From: NZ13-RE01 sp964612975
GTDB lineage: Bacteria; Dictyoglomota; Dictyoglomia; Dictyoglomales; Dictyoglomaceae
Direction of reading: 5' to 3'
NCBI GenBank assembly: GCA_964612975.1
Contig: CAZTGC010000007.1
Span: 1 to 64,000 of the forward strand
DNA: 64,000 nucleotides
The notes under the pieces are model-generated. The model was not told where the DNA came from and made no database searches. It worked only from the letters and a program-made list of their open reading frames with translations. This document shows positions 26,290-35,058 of the stretch, piece after piece; within the stretch, counting starts at the first letter, position 1; each line of letters opens with the position of its first letter. The position numbers and the translations under genes were made by a program.

Positions 26290-28818
26290 TTGGGTAGAGA
26301 ATTTTTGTCTTTGGAAGGGTTATGGGATTTTTGGGTAGAAAATGAAAAAAATAAGAGAAAAATCCATGTTTCCTCTATTATTCAGGCTGAATTTTCCGAA
26401 CTTAAGAATTATTATGGAACTTTTTATTATAAAAAAAACTTTAATATACCTGATAACTGGTTAAAAAGTAAAGTTTTCTTAAGATTTTCTGCTGTAGATT
26501 ACTATTCTGAAATATGGATAAATGGGAAATTTGTTGGAAGTAATGAGGGTGGATTTTTGCCTTTTCATTTTTTAATTAATGATTTTATAAAACATGGAGA
26601 GAACGAACTTTTAGTTAAGGTTATGGATTCAAATACAGATAAAAGGAAATTTTCCAATTTCTCTCAAGATGAGATTCCTCACGGAAAGGCTCATGATCTT
26701 TGGTATGGGAATATAAGCGGAATATGGCAAAAGGTATATTTGGAAAAGGTAGAAACACCATATGTAGAAAAAGTTAAGATGTTTCCTAATATAGATGAGA
26801 AAAAAGCTAAGATTGAAATTTATCTAAAGGAATTAAAAGAAGATTGCAATTTAAATTTTAAAATTATAGATCCTAAAGGAAGAATATTTTTTAAAGAAAT
26901 TAAGGTTAATTCTGAAAAAACAATAGTTGACTTTTTCTTCCCTGAAATAATTCTTTGGGACATAGATAATCCAAATCTTTATAATTTAGAATTAGAAATA
27001 TATAAAGGAGATACGTTAAGGGATATTTACAAAACTGAATTTGGAATGAGAAAAATTGAGGTAAAGGATGGGGAAATATATTTAAATAATAAGCCTATTT
27101 ATATATTTGGAGCCTTAGATCAGGATTTTTATCCAGAAAAGATATATATCCCTAACTCTTCTGAAGAGATAAGAAAGAGATTTCAAAGGGCAAAGGAAAT
27201 AGGTCTAAATCTTTTAAGAACCCATGTAAAAGTTCCATTACCCGAATATCTCTATTGGGCAGATCACATGGGAATATTAATTTGGGAGGAACTTCCCTAT
27301 TGGGAGAATTTAACAGAAGAAGCAAAGAAAAGAGCAGAACAAACCTTAATAGGAATGATAGAAAGGGATTTTAATCATCCCTCGGTAATAATTTGGGGAA
27401 TTATAAATGAAAGCTGGGGAATAGATTTAAATATAAGAGAAAATAGAGAATGGTTAAAGAAAATGTACAAATTTGTGAAAGAATTTGATCCTACAAGACT
27501 TGTTATAGATAATTCTCCTTGTATTCCTAATTTTCATATTAAAACCGATTTAGAGGATTTTCATTTTTATACTTCTATTCCAGATCATAGCAAAAAATGG
27601 GAAGATTATATAAAGGGATTCTCTAAAAGAGACTTCTGGACCTATAGTCCCTATGGAGACGCAGAAAAAGAAATAAAACCTCTTGTAATTTCAGAATTTG
27701 GAAATTGGGGACTTTATAATATTCCAGAAAACTTTACCTTTCATATTCCAAAACATATGGAATCTTCTCCTCCTTGGAATATACGAGAAAGATTTCATGC
27801 TTGGAAATTAAATGATCCTTTTGGAACCTTTGAGAACTTTATAGAAGAAACTCAAAGACATGAATTTTTATCTTTAAAGTATGAGATAGAAGTTATAAGA
27901 AAATATTCTTCCATAAAAGGATATATAATTACAGAACTTACTGATGTATTTTGGGAATCTAATGGGCTTCTCACTCCTTGGGGAGAGCCTAAAATTTTTC
28001 ATAAAGATTTGAAATGGTTAAACAACATAAACTTTATAGCTTTATCATCATATAAACCCAATTGGTATAGTGGTGAAAAAACAATTATTTCCTTAGAAGG
28101 ATATTTAAATTCACCTTCTAAGGTTTTGGTAAAATTTGAGGATTCAGAAAATATATTTGAAAAAAACTTAGAAAATTTAAAATTAAACCAATGGCAGAGT
28201 TTAGGAGAGTTTTTATTAGAATTTCCAGAAGTAAATTCCATAACTAAAAAACGTCTTATTTTATACTTAAAAGATAAAAATGAAAGAGTTATCGGGAAAA
28301 ATTTTTATGATTTCTACATTTTCCCTAAGGAGGAAATTAAAAAAGAAAAAGATAATTTAAAAATAAAAAATCACCTTTCCGAAGAGGATCGAGATTTTCT
28401 AAAAAAGGGTGGGAATTTGTTAATTTTAGTCTCTGATGAGTATTCATTAGGATTTTTAAAGGAGGAGAAAAATTGGCAGATTGTTTCAAGAAAAAAGGAT
28501 ATGTATCATGGGGATTGGATAAATAACTTTAATTTTAATAGAAGAAGAAGTTTTTTCTCAGAACTTCCTCTTCCTAATCCATGGGATTTTTCTTTTTATT
28601 ATCTTATTCCTGAAAAATTGATAATCGGAATCAATTCAAAAGATTCTGAAAATATCTTAGCAGGAGCCATATATGGGTGGATCTCTCTTTTAGGAGGATA
28701 TCTCTTAGAAATTCCTTACGAAAATGGTAAAATTTTAATAACTACATTATCCTTTAGAGATTTTGCTGACCCATTAACGGTATGGCTTTGGAATGAAATA
28801 ATAAAAGAACTAAGTTAA
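26290..28818 (+). CDS. GH2 glycoside hydrolase (beta-galactosidase/glucuronidase superfamily)
   Basis: 842 aa without signal peptide. N-terminal sugar-binding jelly roll (about 1-155, with YYGTFYYKKNF and DLWYGNISGIWQKVYLE), immunoglobulin-like domain (about 160-255), and a TIM barrel with acid/base Glu374 (IINESWGI) and nucleophile Glu469 (VISEFGNWG). About 250 extra C-terminal residues include beta-rich sequence. The start is TTG 26290, placed 12 nt after GGAAGGAGG; no ATG is available before the conserved N-terminus. Substrate could be beta-galactoside, beta-glucuronide or beta-mannoside. It belongs to the GH43 operon. Confidence 0.9.
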   Translation: MGREFLSLEGLWDFWVENEKNKRKIHVSSIIQAEFSELKNYYGTFYYKKNFNIPDNWLKSKVFLRFSAVDYYSEIWINGKFVGSNEGGFLPFHFLINDFIKHGENELLVKVMDSNTDKRKFSNFSQDEIPHGKAHDLWYGNISGIWQKVYLEKVETPYVEKVKMFPNIDEKKAKIEIYLKELKEDCNLNFKIIDPKGRIFFKEIKVNSEKTIVDFFFPEIILWDIDNPNLYNLELEIYKGDTLRDIYKTEFGMRKIEVKDGEIYLNNKPIYIFGALDQDFYPEKIYIPNSSEEIRKRFQRAKEIGLNLLRTHVKVPLPEYLYWADHMGILIWEELPYWENLTEEAKKRAEQTLIGMIERDFNHPSVIIWGIINESWGIDLNIRENREWLKKMYKFVKEFDPTRLVIDNSPCIPNFHIKTDLEDFHFYTSIPDHSKKWEDYIKGFSKRDFWTYSPYGDAEKEIKPLVISEFGNWGLYNIPENFTFHIPKHMESSPPWNIRERFHAWKLNDPFGTFENFIEETQRHEFLSLKYEIEVIRKYSSIKGYIITELTDVFWESNGLLTPWGEPKIFHKDLKWLNNINFIALSSYKPNWYSGEKTIISLEGYLNSPSKVLVKFEDSENIFEKNLENLKLNQWQSLGEFLLEFPEVNSITKKRLILYLKDKNERVIGKNFYDFYIFPKEEIKKEKDNLKIKNHLSEEDRDFLKKGGNLLILVSDEYSLGFLKEEKNWQIVSRKKDMYHGDWINNFNFNRRRSFFSELPLPNPWDFSFYYLIPEKLIIGINSKDSENILAGAIYGWISLLGGYLLEIPYENGKILITTLSFRDFADPLTVWLWNEIIKELS

Positions 28819-28833
28819 GAATATGAGGAAGAG

Positions 28834-29817
28834 ATGAGGATATGTATTATAGGAGCTTCGGGACATATAAATTATGTTATTTCTGGAGTTAAGAAGGCTA
28901 AGAATTGTAGGATTGTTGGAATTGCACCAGGTTCTAAAGAGGAAAAAATAGATAAAGTCCTCAATATGCTTGATAATAAGGAGGAAATTCAAGTTTTTGA
29001 TAATTACTTAGAGATGTTTGAAAAGTTAAATCCTGATATTTCGGTTTCTGCCTGCCATTTTGGTGATCTTGCAAAGGTTAACATAGATTCTTTAAAGATG
29101 GGTATAAATGTTTTTTCTGAAAAACCTGTGGCAACAGATCTTAAAGATCTTCAGAGACTTAAAAAAGTTTATTATTCATCTAATAAAAAATTTTGTGCCA
29201 TGTTTGGAATAAGATACAAACCTTGGTTTTTAACTGCATGGGAAAAGGTTAAAGAGGGAGCTATCGGGGAAATACGCCTAATAAATACTCAAAAATCCTA
29301 TAAACTGGGAAATCGTGATGAATTTTATAAACATAGAGAGTCCTTTGGAGGTACTATTCCTTGGGTGGGAATCCACGCTATAGATTGGATCTATTGGTTT
29401 AGTGGAAGAAGATTTAAATCAGTATATGCTCTTCATTCCAGAAAATATAATAGAAATCATGGGGATTTAGAAGAAACAGCCCTTTGCCAATTCACCCTTG
29501 AGGATGAAATTTTTGCTTCATTAAGTATTGATTATCTTCGTCCTGAATCTGCCTTATCCCATGATGATGATCGTCTTAGAGTAGTTGGTACCGATGGAAT
29601 AATTGAAATTATATGGAACAAGGTTTTTCTTATAAATAAAGAAAATAAATGGGAAGAGTTGCCTCTTCTTCCAGAGGGAAATATATTCTTAGATTTTGTT
29701 AAAGAGATAATGGGAGAGGGAAAGTGTATGGTAAGTGCTGAAGATTCCTTCTATATTACTGAGATTGCATTGAAGGCCCGACAATCAGCAGATGAAGGAA
29801 AAATTATTTATTTGTAA
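28834..29817 (+). CDS. Gfo/Idh/MocA-family oxidoreductase
   Basis: 327 aa. The N-terminal Rossmann fold starts CIIGASGHINYVISGVKKA; the catalytic-region EKPVATDLKDLQRL motif holds the Lys of the family. The C-terminal alpha/beta sheet domain contains GGTIPWVGIHAIDWIYW, whose His is typical of the active site. Family members oxidise or reduce sugars and cyclitols with NAD(P). It starts 15 nt after the GH2 gene, so it probably processes the released sugar. Its 3' end overlaps the convergent DUF362 gene by 14 bp. Confidence 0.9.
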   Translation: MRICIIGASGHINYVISGVKKAKNCRIVGIAPGSKEEKIDKVLNMLDNKEEIQVFDNYLEMFEKLNPDISVSACHFGDLAKVNIDSLKMGINVFSEKPVATDLKDLQRLKKVYYSSNKKFCAMFGIRYKPWFLTAWEKVKEGAIGEIRLINTQKSYKLGNRDEFYKHRESFGGTIPWVGIHAIDWIYWFSGRRFKSVYALHSRKYNRNHGDLEETALCQFTLEDEIFASLSIDYLRPESALSHDDDRLRVVGTDGIIEIIWNKVFLINKENKWEELPLLPEGNIFLDFVKEIMGEGKCMVSAEDSFYITEIALKARQSADEGKIIYL

Positions 29818-30934
29818 GATCCTTTACTGCTTGTTTTGCCATATTTGCTCTTGGGGGACATCCTTGGACATAAATTCCCCTGTCCCTATATGGGAAGGTG
29901 CAATTTCCAAATAAGATAATTTCCTCCGTAAGTTCATATTTATCTAAATTTTCAACAGGTCCTATTACAGCAGTAATATACTTAAGGTTTAGATCTTTGT
30001 CCTTCTCAAGTATATCAGAAAGGCCGCAGGCAAAAGCTCTTTTGCAACAAATACAGGAATTAGAAGGATCAATTATATTTATTCTCTCTTTATATGGAGT
30101 ATAGTCTATAATTGGTTTTTCAATCTTTTCTCTCCATTCTAAGGATTCTATTGATTCTCCTAATATTTCTATTTCAGATAAATCTATGGGACCAAGCCCT
30201 ATTTTATTTGCTAATAATAAATATCTTATTCCCCTTGGTTCAAGTTTTAATATCTTAGCAGAAACTGCATCTACAGCAACTACATTGTCTCCAACAATTA
30301 AGGTATTGCTCTCAATTCCATACCCTCCTACAGGAAAATTACCCACCAATGTATGTATTGCTGTGGAAACTATAAGATCACTCCTTCTAAAATTATTTAG
30401 ATCTACAATTGCGTCCTCTAATCCAGAAATGTGAATAATATGAGTGGTTTCCTTTGGCATTATACCCATCATATTTTTCATACCATTTGAAAGGAGTGAT
30501 AATGCATGAAATCTTAATCCAGGAACATTTATAAAAACGTCGCATTCTTCAACAATTCTTGGTATAGGCACTGCAGTTTTAATAATCCTTGCATTGGGAA
30601 TAAGTTTCAGGTTTTGGGGAACATCATCTAAACAAATAACTTCAGCAAAATGGATCTTCTCCTTTGGGTACCATTTAAAGACTACTGGGGTTCTTTCTCC
30701 TATGTATACCTTCTTTGCCCCTTGCTCCTTACATAGTTTTGCTAAATAGAGCACCACTTCTGTATCTGCTACAAATCCTTTTTCTTCTCTACTAATAAAA
30801 GCATTAGGTTTTATTAAAACAGTATCTCCCCTTTTAACAAATCTCTCAATTCCTCCGATAAAATCTAAGGCTTTTCCCACGGATTCATAAATATCTTCTC
30901 TTGTCCTTACTATTGCAACTTTATTCATTTTCAA
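29804..30934 (-). CDS. DUF362-domain protein
   Basis: 376 aa. The DUF362 fold spans about residues 4-255 (VAIVRTREDIYESVGKALDFI, GDTVLIKPNAF, KVYIGERTP, VFINVPGLRFHALSLLSNGMKNMMG). A Cys cluster, CICCKRAFACG, in the C-terminal part may bind metal or an Fe-S cluster, though it lacks the full ferredoxin pattern. Further Cys occur in LFGNCTFPYRDRGIYVQGCPP. The function of the family is not established. It reads on its own on the minus strand. Confidence 0.75.
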   Translation of the reverse strand: MKMNKVAIVRTREDIYESVGKALDFIGGIERFVKRGDTVLIKPNAFISREEKGFVADTEVVLYLAKLCKEQGAKKVYIGERTPVVFKWYPKEKIHFAEVICLDDVPQNLKLIPNARIIKTAVPIPRIVEECDVFINVPGLRFHALSLLSNGMKNMMGIMPKETTHIIHISGLEDAIVDLNNFRRSDLIVSTAIHTLVGNFPVGGYGIESNTLIVGDNVVAVDAVSAKILKLEPRGIRYLLLANKIGLGPIDLSEIEILGESIESLEWREKIEKPIIDYTPYKERINIIDPSNSCICCKRAFACGLSDILEKDKDLNLKYITAVIGPVENLDKYELTEEIILFGNCTFPYRDRGIYVQGCPPRANMAKQAVKDLTNK

Positions 30935-30997
30935 ACCCCCATTTAATATTGTGCAAAAATAATGTATATTAATAAAATTATAATTTCATAATCTTAA

Positions 30998-31195
30998 TTT
31001 GTAAATATAAAAGGTCTCAAGATTTTTATTCTTGATAAATTTTTGGGGCAAAGATTTATATCCTTGCTCCTTAAAGCTTTCTCTAACTCGTCCATTGGCG
31101 ATCAGATAAGGGAGATGATTATGAATGATAATTTAAATTTTGAAAAGATAGTTGAAGGCGTCGAAAGAATTTATAATTTTATAAAGCCAAATTAA
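30998..31195 (+). other. Orphan open reading stretch ending in a possible 24-aa ORF; likely 3' relic
   Basis: The 265-bp gap between the DUF362 and dehydrogenase genes has 65 plus-strand codons without a stop (with DKFLGQRFISLLLKAFSNSS and then FEKIVEGVERIYNFIKPN). It looks like the C-terminus of a lost protein. The last part has an ATG at 31121 with AAGGGAG 6 nt upstream, so a 24-residue peptide could still be made. I do not recognise the family. Confidence 0.3.
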
Positions 31196-31199
31196 TATA

Positions 31200-32237
31200 C
31201 TACCTATTCCAGTCTATCAAAACCCCCAAATATTCATCTTTTTTATTAAGAAGCCCTTCATAGGCATCTTTAAAATCTTGAGGTTTTATAATATGAGTTA
31301 TTAAATTATCCACTATTAATTTCCCTTCTCTTATTAGATCAAGAATATATAAAGAGTTCTTCTCATAAGAAAATTTATTCCCTACACATTTATATAAAGG
31401 AAAACACCATTCCAAAGCACCTTTTAAGGTTATCCATCTTAAATGGACGGCTCTTAATAAAGGCGTAATATCAGTCTCATAACTTTTTCTTGGAGTACCA
31501 AGTAAGATTATTTCTCCCATATCCCTCACAAACTCTGAAATCTCAATAATAATCTTCGAATCTCCAATCACATCAACAGCGATATCAACTCCCTCATGAT
31601 TAGTAATCTCCATTATTTTTTCTTTCATATTTACTTCTGATGGATTTATTATTTCCTCAATACCAACCTTTTTTGCTATTTCAATTCTTCCTTTTGATAG
31701 ATCTACACCTATTACTTTTCCTCCTGCAGTTTTGAAAATTTGAGCAGCTAAATTTCCTATTATTCCTAAACCTACTATTAAAACTCTATCTCCTGAATTA
31801 AAATTAGAAACTCTTAAAGAAGTAAGGGCAATAGTTCCAAATCTTGTTATTGGGATTAATTTTAAATCTATTTCCAATGGGACTTTAACAAAGAAGCTTT
31901 TATCAACAGTATTTCCTGCCTTTATTACTGAATGAGAAGTATGATGGGAAAAGTAATAAATAATATCTCCCTCTTTTAAATCCCTAACCTCTTTACCTAT
32001 TCTAATAACCCTTCCAACACCAATATATCCAGGCTTAAAAGGGTAATGACACCAAGATGTAGGAATATAAACCTCAGGATCTATCCCTGTGTATATAGAG
32101 AGCTCAGTTCCAGGACTTATCATTGTATAAATATTTTCTACTAAAGCTTCATCTTCTTTAATTTTATTCTCCTCAATTTCAAATTCCTCAAAAGTAATTT
32201 CTCTTTCTTTAGGAACTATTATTCTTAAACCTTTCAT
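31200..32237 (-). CDS. Zinc-type medium-chain alcohol/polyol dehydrogenase-like protein
   Basis: 345-aa MDR fold: GroES-like N-terminal domain (MISPGTELSIYTG, YIGVGRVIRIGKEVRDLKEGD) and NAD(P) Rossmann domain (GDRVLIVGLGIIGNLAAQIFKTAGGKVIGVD). The classical catalytic zinc ligands Cys and His-Glu and the structural four-Cys lobe are not seen in their usual places, so it belongs to the divergent sugar or threonine-dehydrogenase-like MDR proteins found next to Gfo/Idh enzymes. The start ATG has AGGAGG upstream. Substrate unknown. Confidence 0.85.
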   Translation of the reverse strand: MKGLRIIVPKEREITFEEFEIEENKIKEDEALVENIYTMISPGTELSIYTGIDPEVYIPTSWCHYPFKPGYIGVGRVIRIGKEVRDLKEGDIIYYFSHHTSHSVIKAGNTVDKSFFVKVPLEIDLKLIPITRFGTIALTSLRVSNFNSGDRVLIVGLGIIGNLAAQIFKTAGGKVIGVDLSKGRIEIAKKVGIEEIINPSEVNMKEKIMEITNHEGVDIAVDVIGDSKIIIEISEFVRDMGEIILLGTPRKSYETDITPLLRAVHLRWITLKGALEWCFPLYKCVGNKFSYEKNSLYILDLIREGKLIVDNLITHIIKPQDFKDAYEGLLNKKDEYLGVLIDWNR

Positions 32238-32467
32238 AAAAACCTCCTAATCCTCATCTTTCTTACTAGACTATCCCCCTTTAGGAAAAATACTATTATA
32301 ACAACCCTTTTCTCAGGATTGTCCCTTAATATACTAATTGCTCTAAATATCTATTCTATCATACTTCTGAATAAATCCTACCAAGTTTACAGAGATTATC
32401 TTTTTAAGCAAATTTTAAGGAAAATCTAATTTCTATTTAAGTTTGTCCCTCTAAAATCATAATCAAA

Positions 32468-32483
32468 CTCAGGGAAACCTGAG
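32468..32483 (+). other. Short GAAA-tetraloop hairpin in a 5' leader
   Basis: CTCAGG-GAAA-CCTGAG forms a 6-bp stem with a stable tetraloop about 30 nt before the start of the small exported protein. It may stabilise the 5' end of the mRNA. Confidence 0.4.
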
Positions 32484-32513
32484 GAAAAAAATAAAAAGAG
32501 GAGGTACAGTAAA

Positions 32514-32942
32514 ATGAATTTCAAAGGATTGGTGATTTTAAGTTTAATTATCCTTGGTGTCCTTTCTCTATCCTATGCCTTTGGTCCTAAGTGGGGCCCA
32601 TATTTACCAAGTAAAGTAAATCTTACCAAAATAGTGGGTACTGTATCAAAGATAGAGAATACACCAGCATTAACAGTAACGATAAAAACTACATCGGGAG
32701 AAAAACAAGTGATCTTAGGACCTATTTGGCTTCAGATTAAAGAGTTAAAGATGGGAAGCAAAATAGAAGTAGAGGGATTTGAATCTCCAGTAACCAAGAT
32801 ATTTAAAGCAGTAAAAGTAAGTGTTGATGGTAAAGAGATATTAAACTGGTTAAATCCCAGAGAATATAATGTAGGAAAATTAGGAAGATTTAGAAATTTT
32901 CAAAATTGCTACTGCTTAAATTGCAATTTGCAAAAACAATAA
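32514..32942 (+). CDS. Small exported OB-fold-like protein of unknown function
   Basis: 142 aa. Signal peptide (MNFKGLVILSLIILGVLSLSYA), then a short beta-rich domain (NLTKIVGTVSKIENTPALTVTIKTTSGEKQVILG... MGSKIEVEGFE) that resembles an OB-fold or single-domain lipocalin-like barrel. The C-terminus ends in a three-Cys motif (NCYCLNCNL), which could bind metal or form disulfides. AGAGGAGGT precedes the ATG, and a good terminator follows the stop. It stands alone in its own transcription unit. Confidence 0.6.
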   Translation: MNFKGLVILSLIILGVLSLSYAFGPKWGPYLPSKVNLTKIVGTVSKIENTPALTVTIKTTSGEKQVILGPIWLQIKELKMGSKIEVEGFESPVTKIFKAVKVSVDGKEILNWLNPREYNVGKLGRFRNFQNCYCLNCNLQKQ

Positions 32943-32960
32943 AATTGTTTTAAAAATCTA

Positions 32961-32990
32961 GGGAGGACTAAAGAGTCCTCCCCTTATTAT
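32961..32990 (+). terminator. Intrinsic terminator of the small exported protein gene
   Basis: 9-bp stem GGGAGGACT (32961-32969) with 32974-32982, AAAG loop, followed by CTTATTATT. Confidence 0.8.
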
Positions 32991-33012
32991 TGATATACTT
33001 CTAAATAAAAAA

Positions 33013-33041
33013 TTGTATAATTTTCCCATTATGCATATAAT
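33013..33041 (+). promoter_or_regulatory. Promoter placing the transcript start on the ATG (leaderless)
   Basis: TTGTAT (33013-33018), 17 bp, TATAAT (33036-33041). The ATG of the AEC carrier begins 7 nt after the -10 box, at the expected transcription start, and no Shine-Dalgarno is present. Confidence 0.65.
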
Positions 33042-33047
33042 AATACA

Positions 33048-33932
33048 ATGTTGGACAAGATTCTGATTAATATATTGGTTATTTTATTGGGCTTTCTTGT
33101 TAAAAGTTTAAGAATTTTACCTGAGAATACAGGAAGTGTTATAAGTAAATTCGTACTATACATTACCCTTCCTGCTACCATATTTAATGTATTTATAAAA
33201 TCTTCCGTAAATCTTAATCTTGTCATTCTTCCCATCTCTGCAATATTAATAGGGACTATAGTTTTCTTATTTTCCTATTTTCTTTTAAAGGGGATCTATA
33301 TTGAGGCAAAAACTAAGTGGTCATTACTCATAGCCCTTTGTGGATATAACGTTGGGTTTTTTGCCTATCCCTTTATGCAATCTCTTTATGGGGATCAAGG
33401 AGTTTTAATGATGGCAATGTTCGACATTGGAAATTCTCTTTTAGTTTTTGGGTTAGCTTATGCTGTTTCTTTAATAGCCTTTAATGATAAGATAAATTTT
33501 AAAGAAATCCTTAAAAAAGTTATAACCTTTTTCCCATTAGATATTTACTTTATATCTATCTTATTTAATCTAACCAAAATAAGACTTCCCTTTATTGTTA
33601 ACGAATTAGTCTCCCAGCTGGCAATGCCTAATAGTATTCTTGCTCTTTTTACCTTGGGTTATTTTCTAGACTTTAATTTAAATCCTCAGGAATTAAAAGC
33701 TATCCTCTTGGGACTACCCTTGAGAATTCTGCCGGGAATGTTTATCGGTATTGTTCTCTCTAATTTAAGTAATAATCTAATATCAAAGATAATCTCAATA
33801 GGAGCTCTACTTCCTGCTCCTTTAGTTGCTATTGTTTATTCTAATGAAAGAAACTTAAACACAAAATTTGCCTCAGTTTTTGTTACCATCACCATTATAA
33901 CCGGATTAATTTCTATAATATTACTTAAATGA
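33048..33932 (+). CDS. AEC-family transporter (auxin efflux carrier type)
   Basis: 294 aa with about ten membrane helices in two inverted halves. AEC features are visible: an N-terminal helix then LRILPENTGSVISKFVLYITLPATIFNVF, and LCGYNVGFFAYPFMQSLYGDQGVLMMAMFDIGN in the middle. Bacterial members export or import organic acids such as malate. The message appears leaderless. A 39-codon ORF overlaps its stop codon. Confidence 0.85.
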   Translation: MLDKILINILVILLGFLVKSLRILPENTGSVISKFVLYITLPATIFNVFIKSSVNLNLVILPISAILIGTIVFLFSYFLLKGIYIEAKTKWSLLIALCGYNVGFFAYPFMQSLYGDQGVLMMAMFDIGNSLLVFGLAYAVSLIAFNDKINFKEILKKVITFFPLDIYFISILFNLTKIRLPFIVNELVSQLAMPNSILALFTLGYFLDFNLNPQELKAILLGLPLRILPGMFIGIVLSNLSNNLISKIISIGALLPAPLVAIVYSNERNLNTKFASVFVTITIITGLISIILLK

Positions 33933-34048
33933 TCTCATCAGTTTCCCATATTAAGGGGAAAGAGGCTATTGACATACTCAAGGAATTTATAGTAACCATT
34001 AAACCTTATGAACTATCGGTCATGGGAATGGAAAAATTGGAGATTTAA
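33929..34048 (+). CDS. Hypothetical 39-aa peptide coupled to the AEC carrier
   Basis: The ATG overlaps the AEC stop codon (ATGA), the arrangement of translational coupling. The peptide starts MISSVSHIKGKEAIDILKEF and ends SVMGMEKLEI, with no membrane segment. It may be a real small protein or the remainder of a truncated gene; no family is recognised. Confidence 0.3.
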   Translation: MISSVSHIKGKEAIDILKEFIVTIKPYELSVMGMEKLEI

Positions 34049-34086
34049 TTCCAAAGGAGGTAAGAGGTTAAAAAATTAAAGGAAGA

Positions 34087-34968
34087 TCATGATTTTAGAT
34101 CTCTCCAAGAAATTATTTTTATTCCCTCTTCCCTTATTACCCTTTTTACCTCTTCATCTTTGAAGACCAAATACTCCCATACCCTCTTTTCCCAGGTGGG
34201 ATTTATAGCCTTTATTTCATCACTTTCTATGGAAGGATGGATAATAATCTCTGATATTCCAGGTTTAAGTTTTCTTATTAAACCAATAATCATATTTTTA
34301 AAGGAGAGATAGTTTGGACAATTAGGAAGTTCGTAAGGATATGGTATAATATAATCGATCAATGGAATTCCAATTTCCCTTGCCATATCTAAGATTTTTA
34401 TATGAAGCTCTATTAAATTTTGAGATAATTGAGGAATCATCTCTGGCGGAAGCTTTTTAGGTAATCTAAAGGGGAGATTATATTCTTTACAAAATTGAAA
34501 AACCAATGGGATAAAGGTTTTTCCGTGGAATCCATATAAACTTCCTATATGACTATCAAGATGGGTAGGTCTTACTCCCAATTTGAGGGCAAGCTTGATT
34601 TGATTTCTGATTTCCTCTTCTACATCTTCCATTTTTGCATTTCTTTCAAGTTCTTCAGAAGTCTCAAAAAAATAACCATCCCTATCTACTAAGGATTCTA
34701 AAAATTTATTCCTTGTTACAGGTCCCCACTTGTAAGTTTTCCATTCACTGTTAAAGGTTAAATGAACTCCTACATCAAAGTTAGGATGAGTTTTACAAAA
34801 TTCCCCAGCCTCTTTTGCCCAAGGACATGGAGTCATAATTGTAGTAGATGAGATGGCTCCTTCCTCTAAGAGTCTGAAAATAGCAAGATTAACAGAATGA
34901 CACATTCCAAAGTCATCAGCAGTAATAATTAAAAATCTCTCCTTTGATTCTTGAGGATTATTACTCAT
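34087..34968 (-). CDS. YdjC/ChbG-family carbohydrate deacetylase
   Basis: 293 aa. Motifs of the metal-dependent YdjC fold: ITADDFGMCHSVN (paired Asp), VGVHLTFNSEW (metal His) and PTHLDSHIGSLYG (second metal His region). Relatives remove acetyl groups from chitobiose or other N-acetylated oligosaccharides. GAGGAGAAAAAT precedes the ATG. It lies just downstream of the glycan-assembly genes on the same strand, so it may modify the same N-acetylated sugar (inference). Confidence 0.87.
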   Translation of the reverse strand: MSNNPQESKERFLIITADDFGMCHSVNLAIFRLLEEGAISSTTIMTPCPWAKEAGEFCKTHPNFDVGVHLTFNSEWKTYKWGPVTRNKFLESLVDRDGYFFETSEELERNAKMEDVEEEIRNQIKLALKLGVRPTHLDSHIGSLYGFHGKTFIPLVFQFCKEYNLPFRLPKKLPPEMIPQLSQNLIELHIKILDMAREIGIPLIDYIIPYPYELPNCPNYLSFKNMIIGLIRKLKPGISEIIIHPSIESDEIKAINPTWEKRVWEYLVFKDEEVKRVIREEGIKIISWRDLKS

Positions 34969-35058
34969 ATTTTTCTCCTCATAATTTTTTTATTTATTTT
35001 AACTTTTTCAATAACAGAATTCAAATTTTTATCTTCTCTATAAGGTAGTACTCGTATT

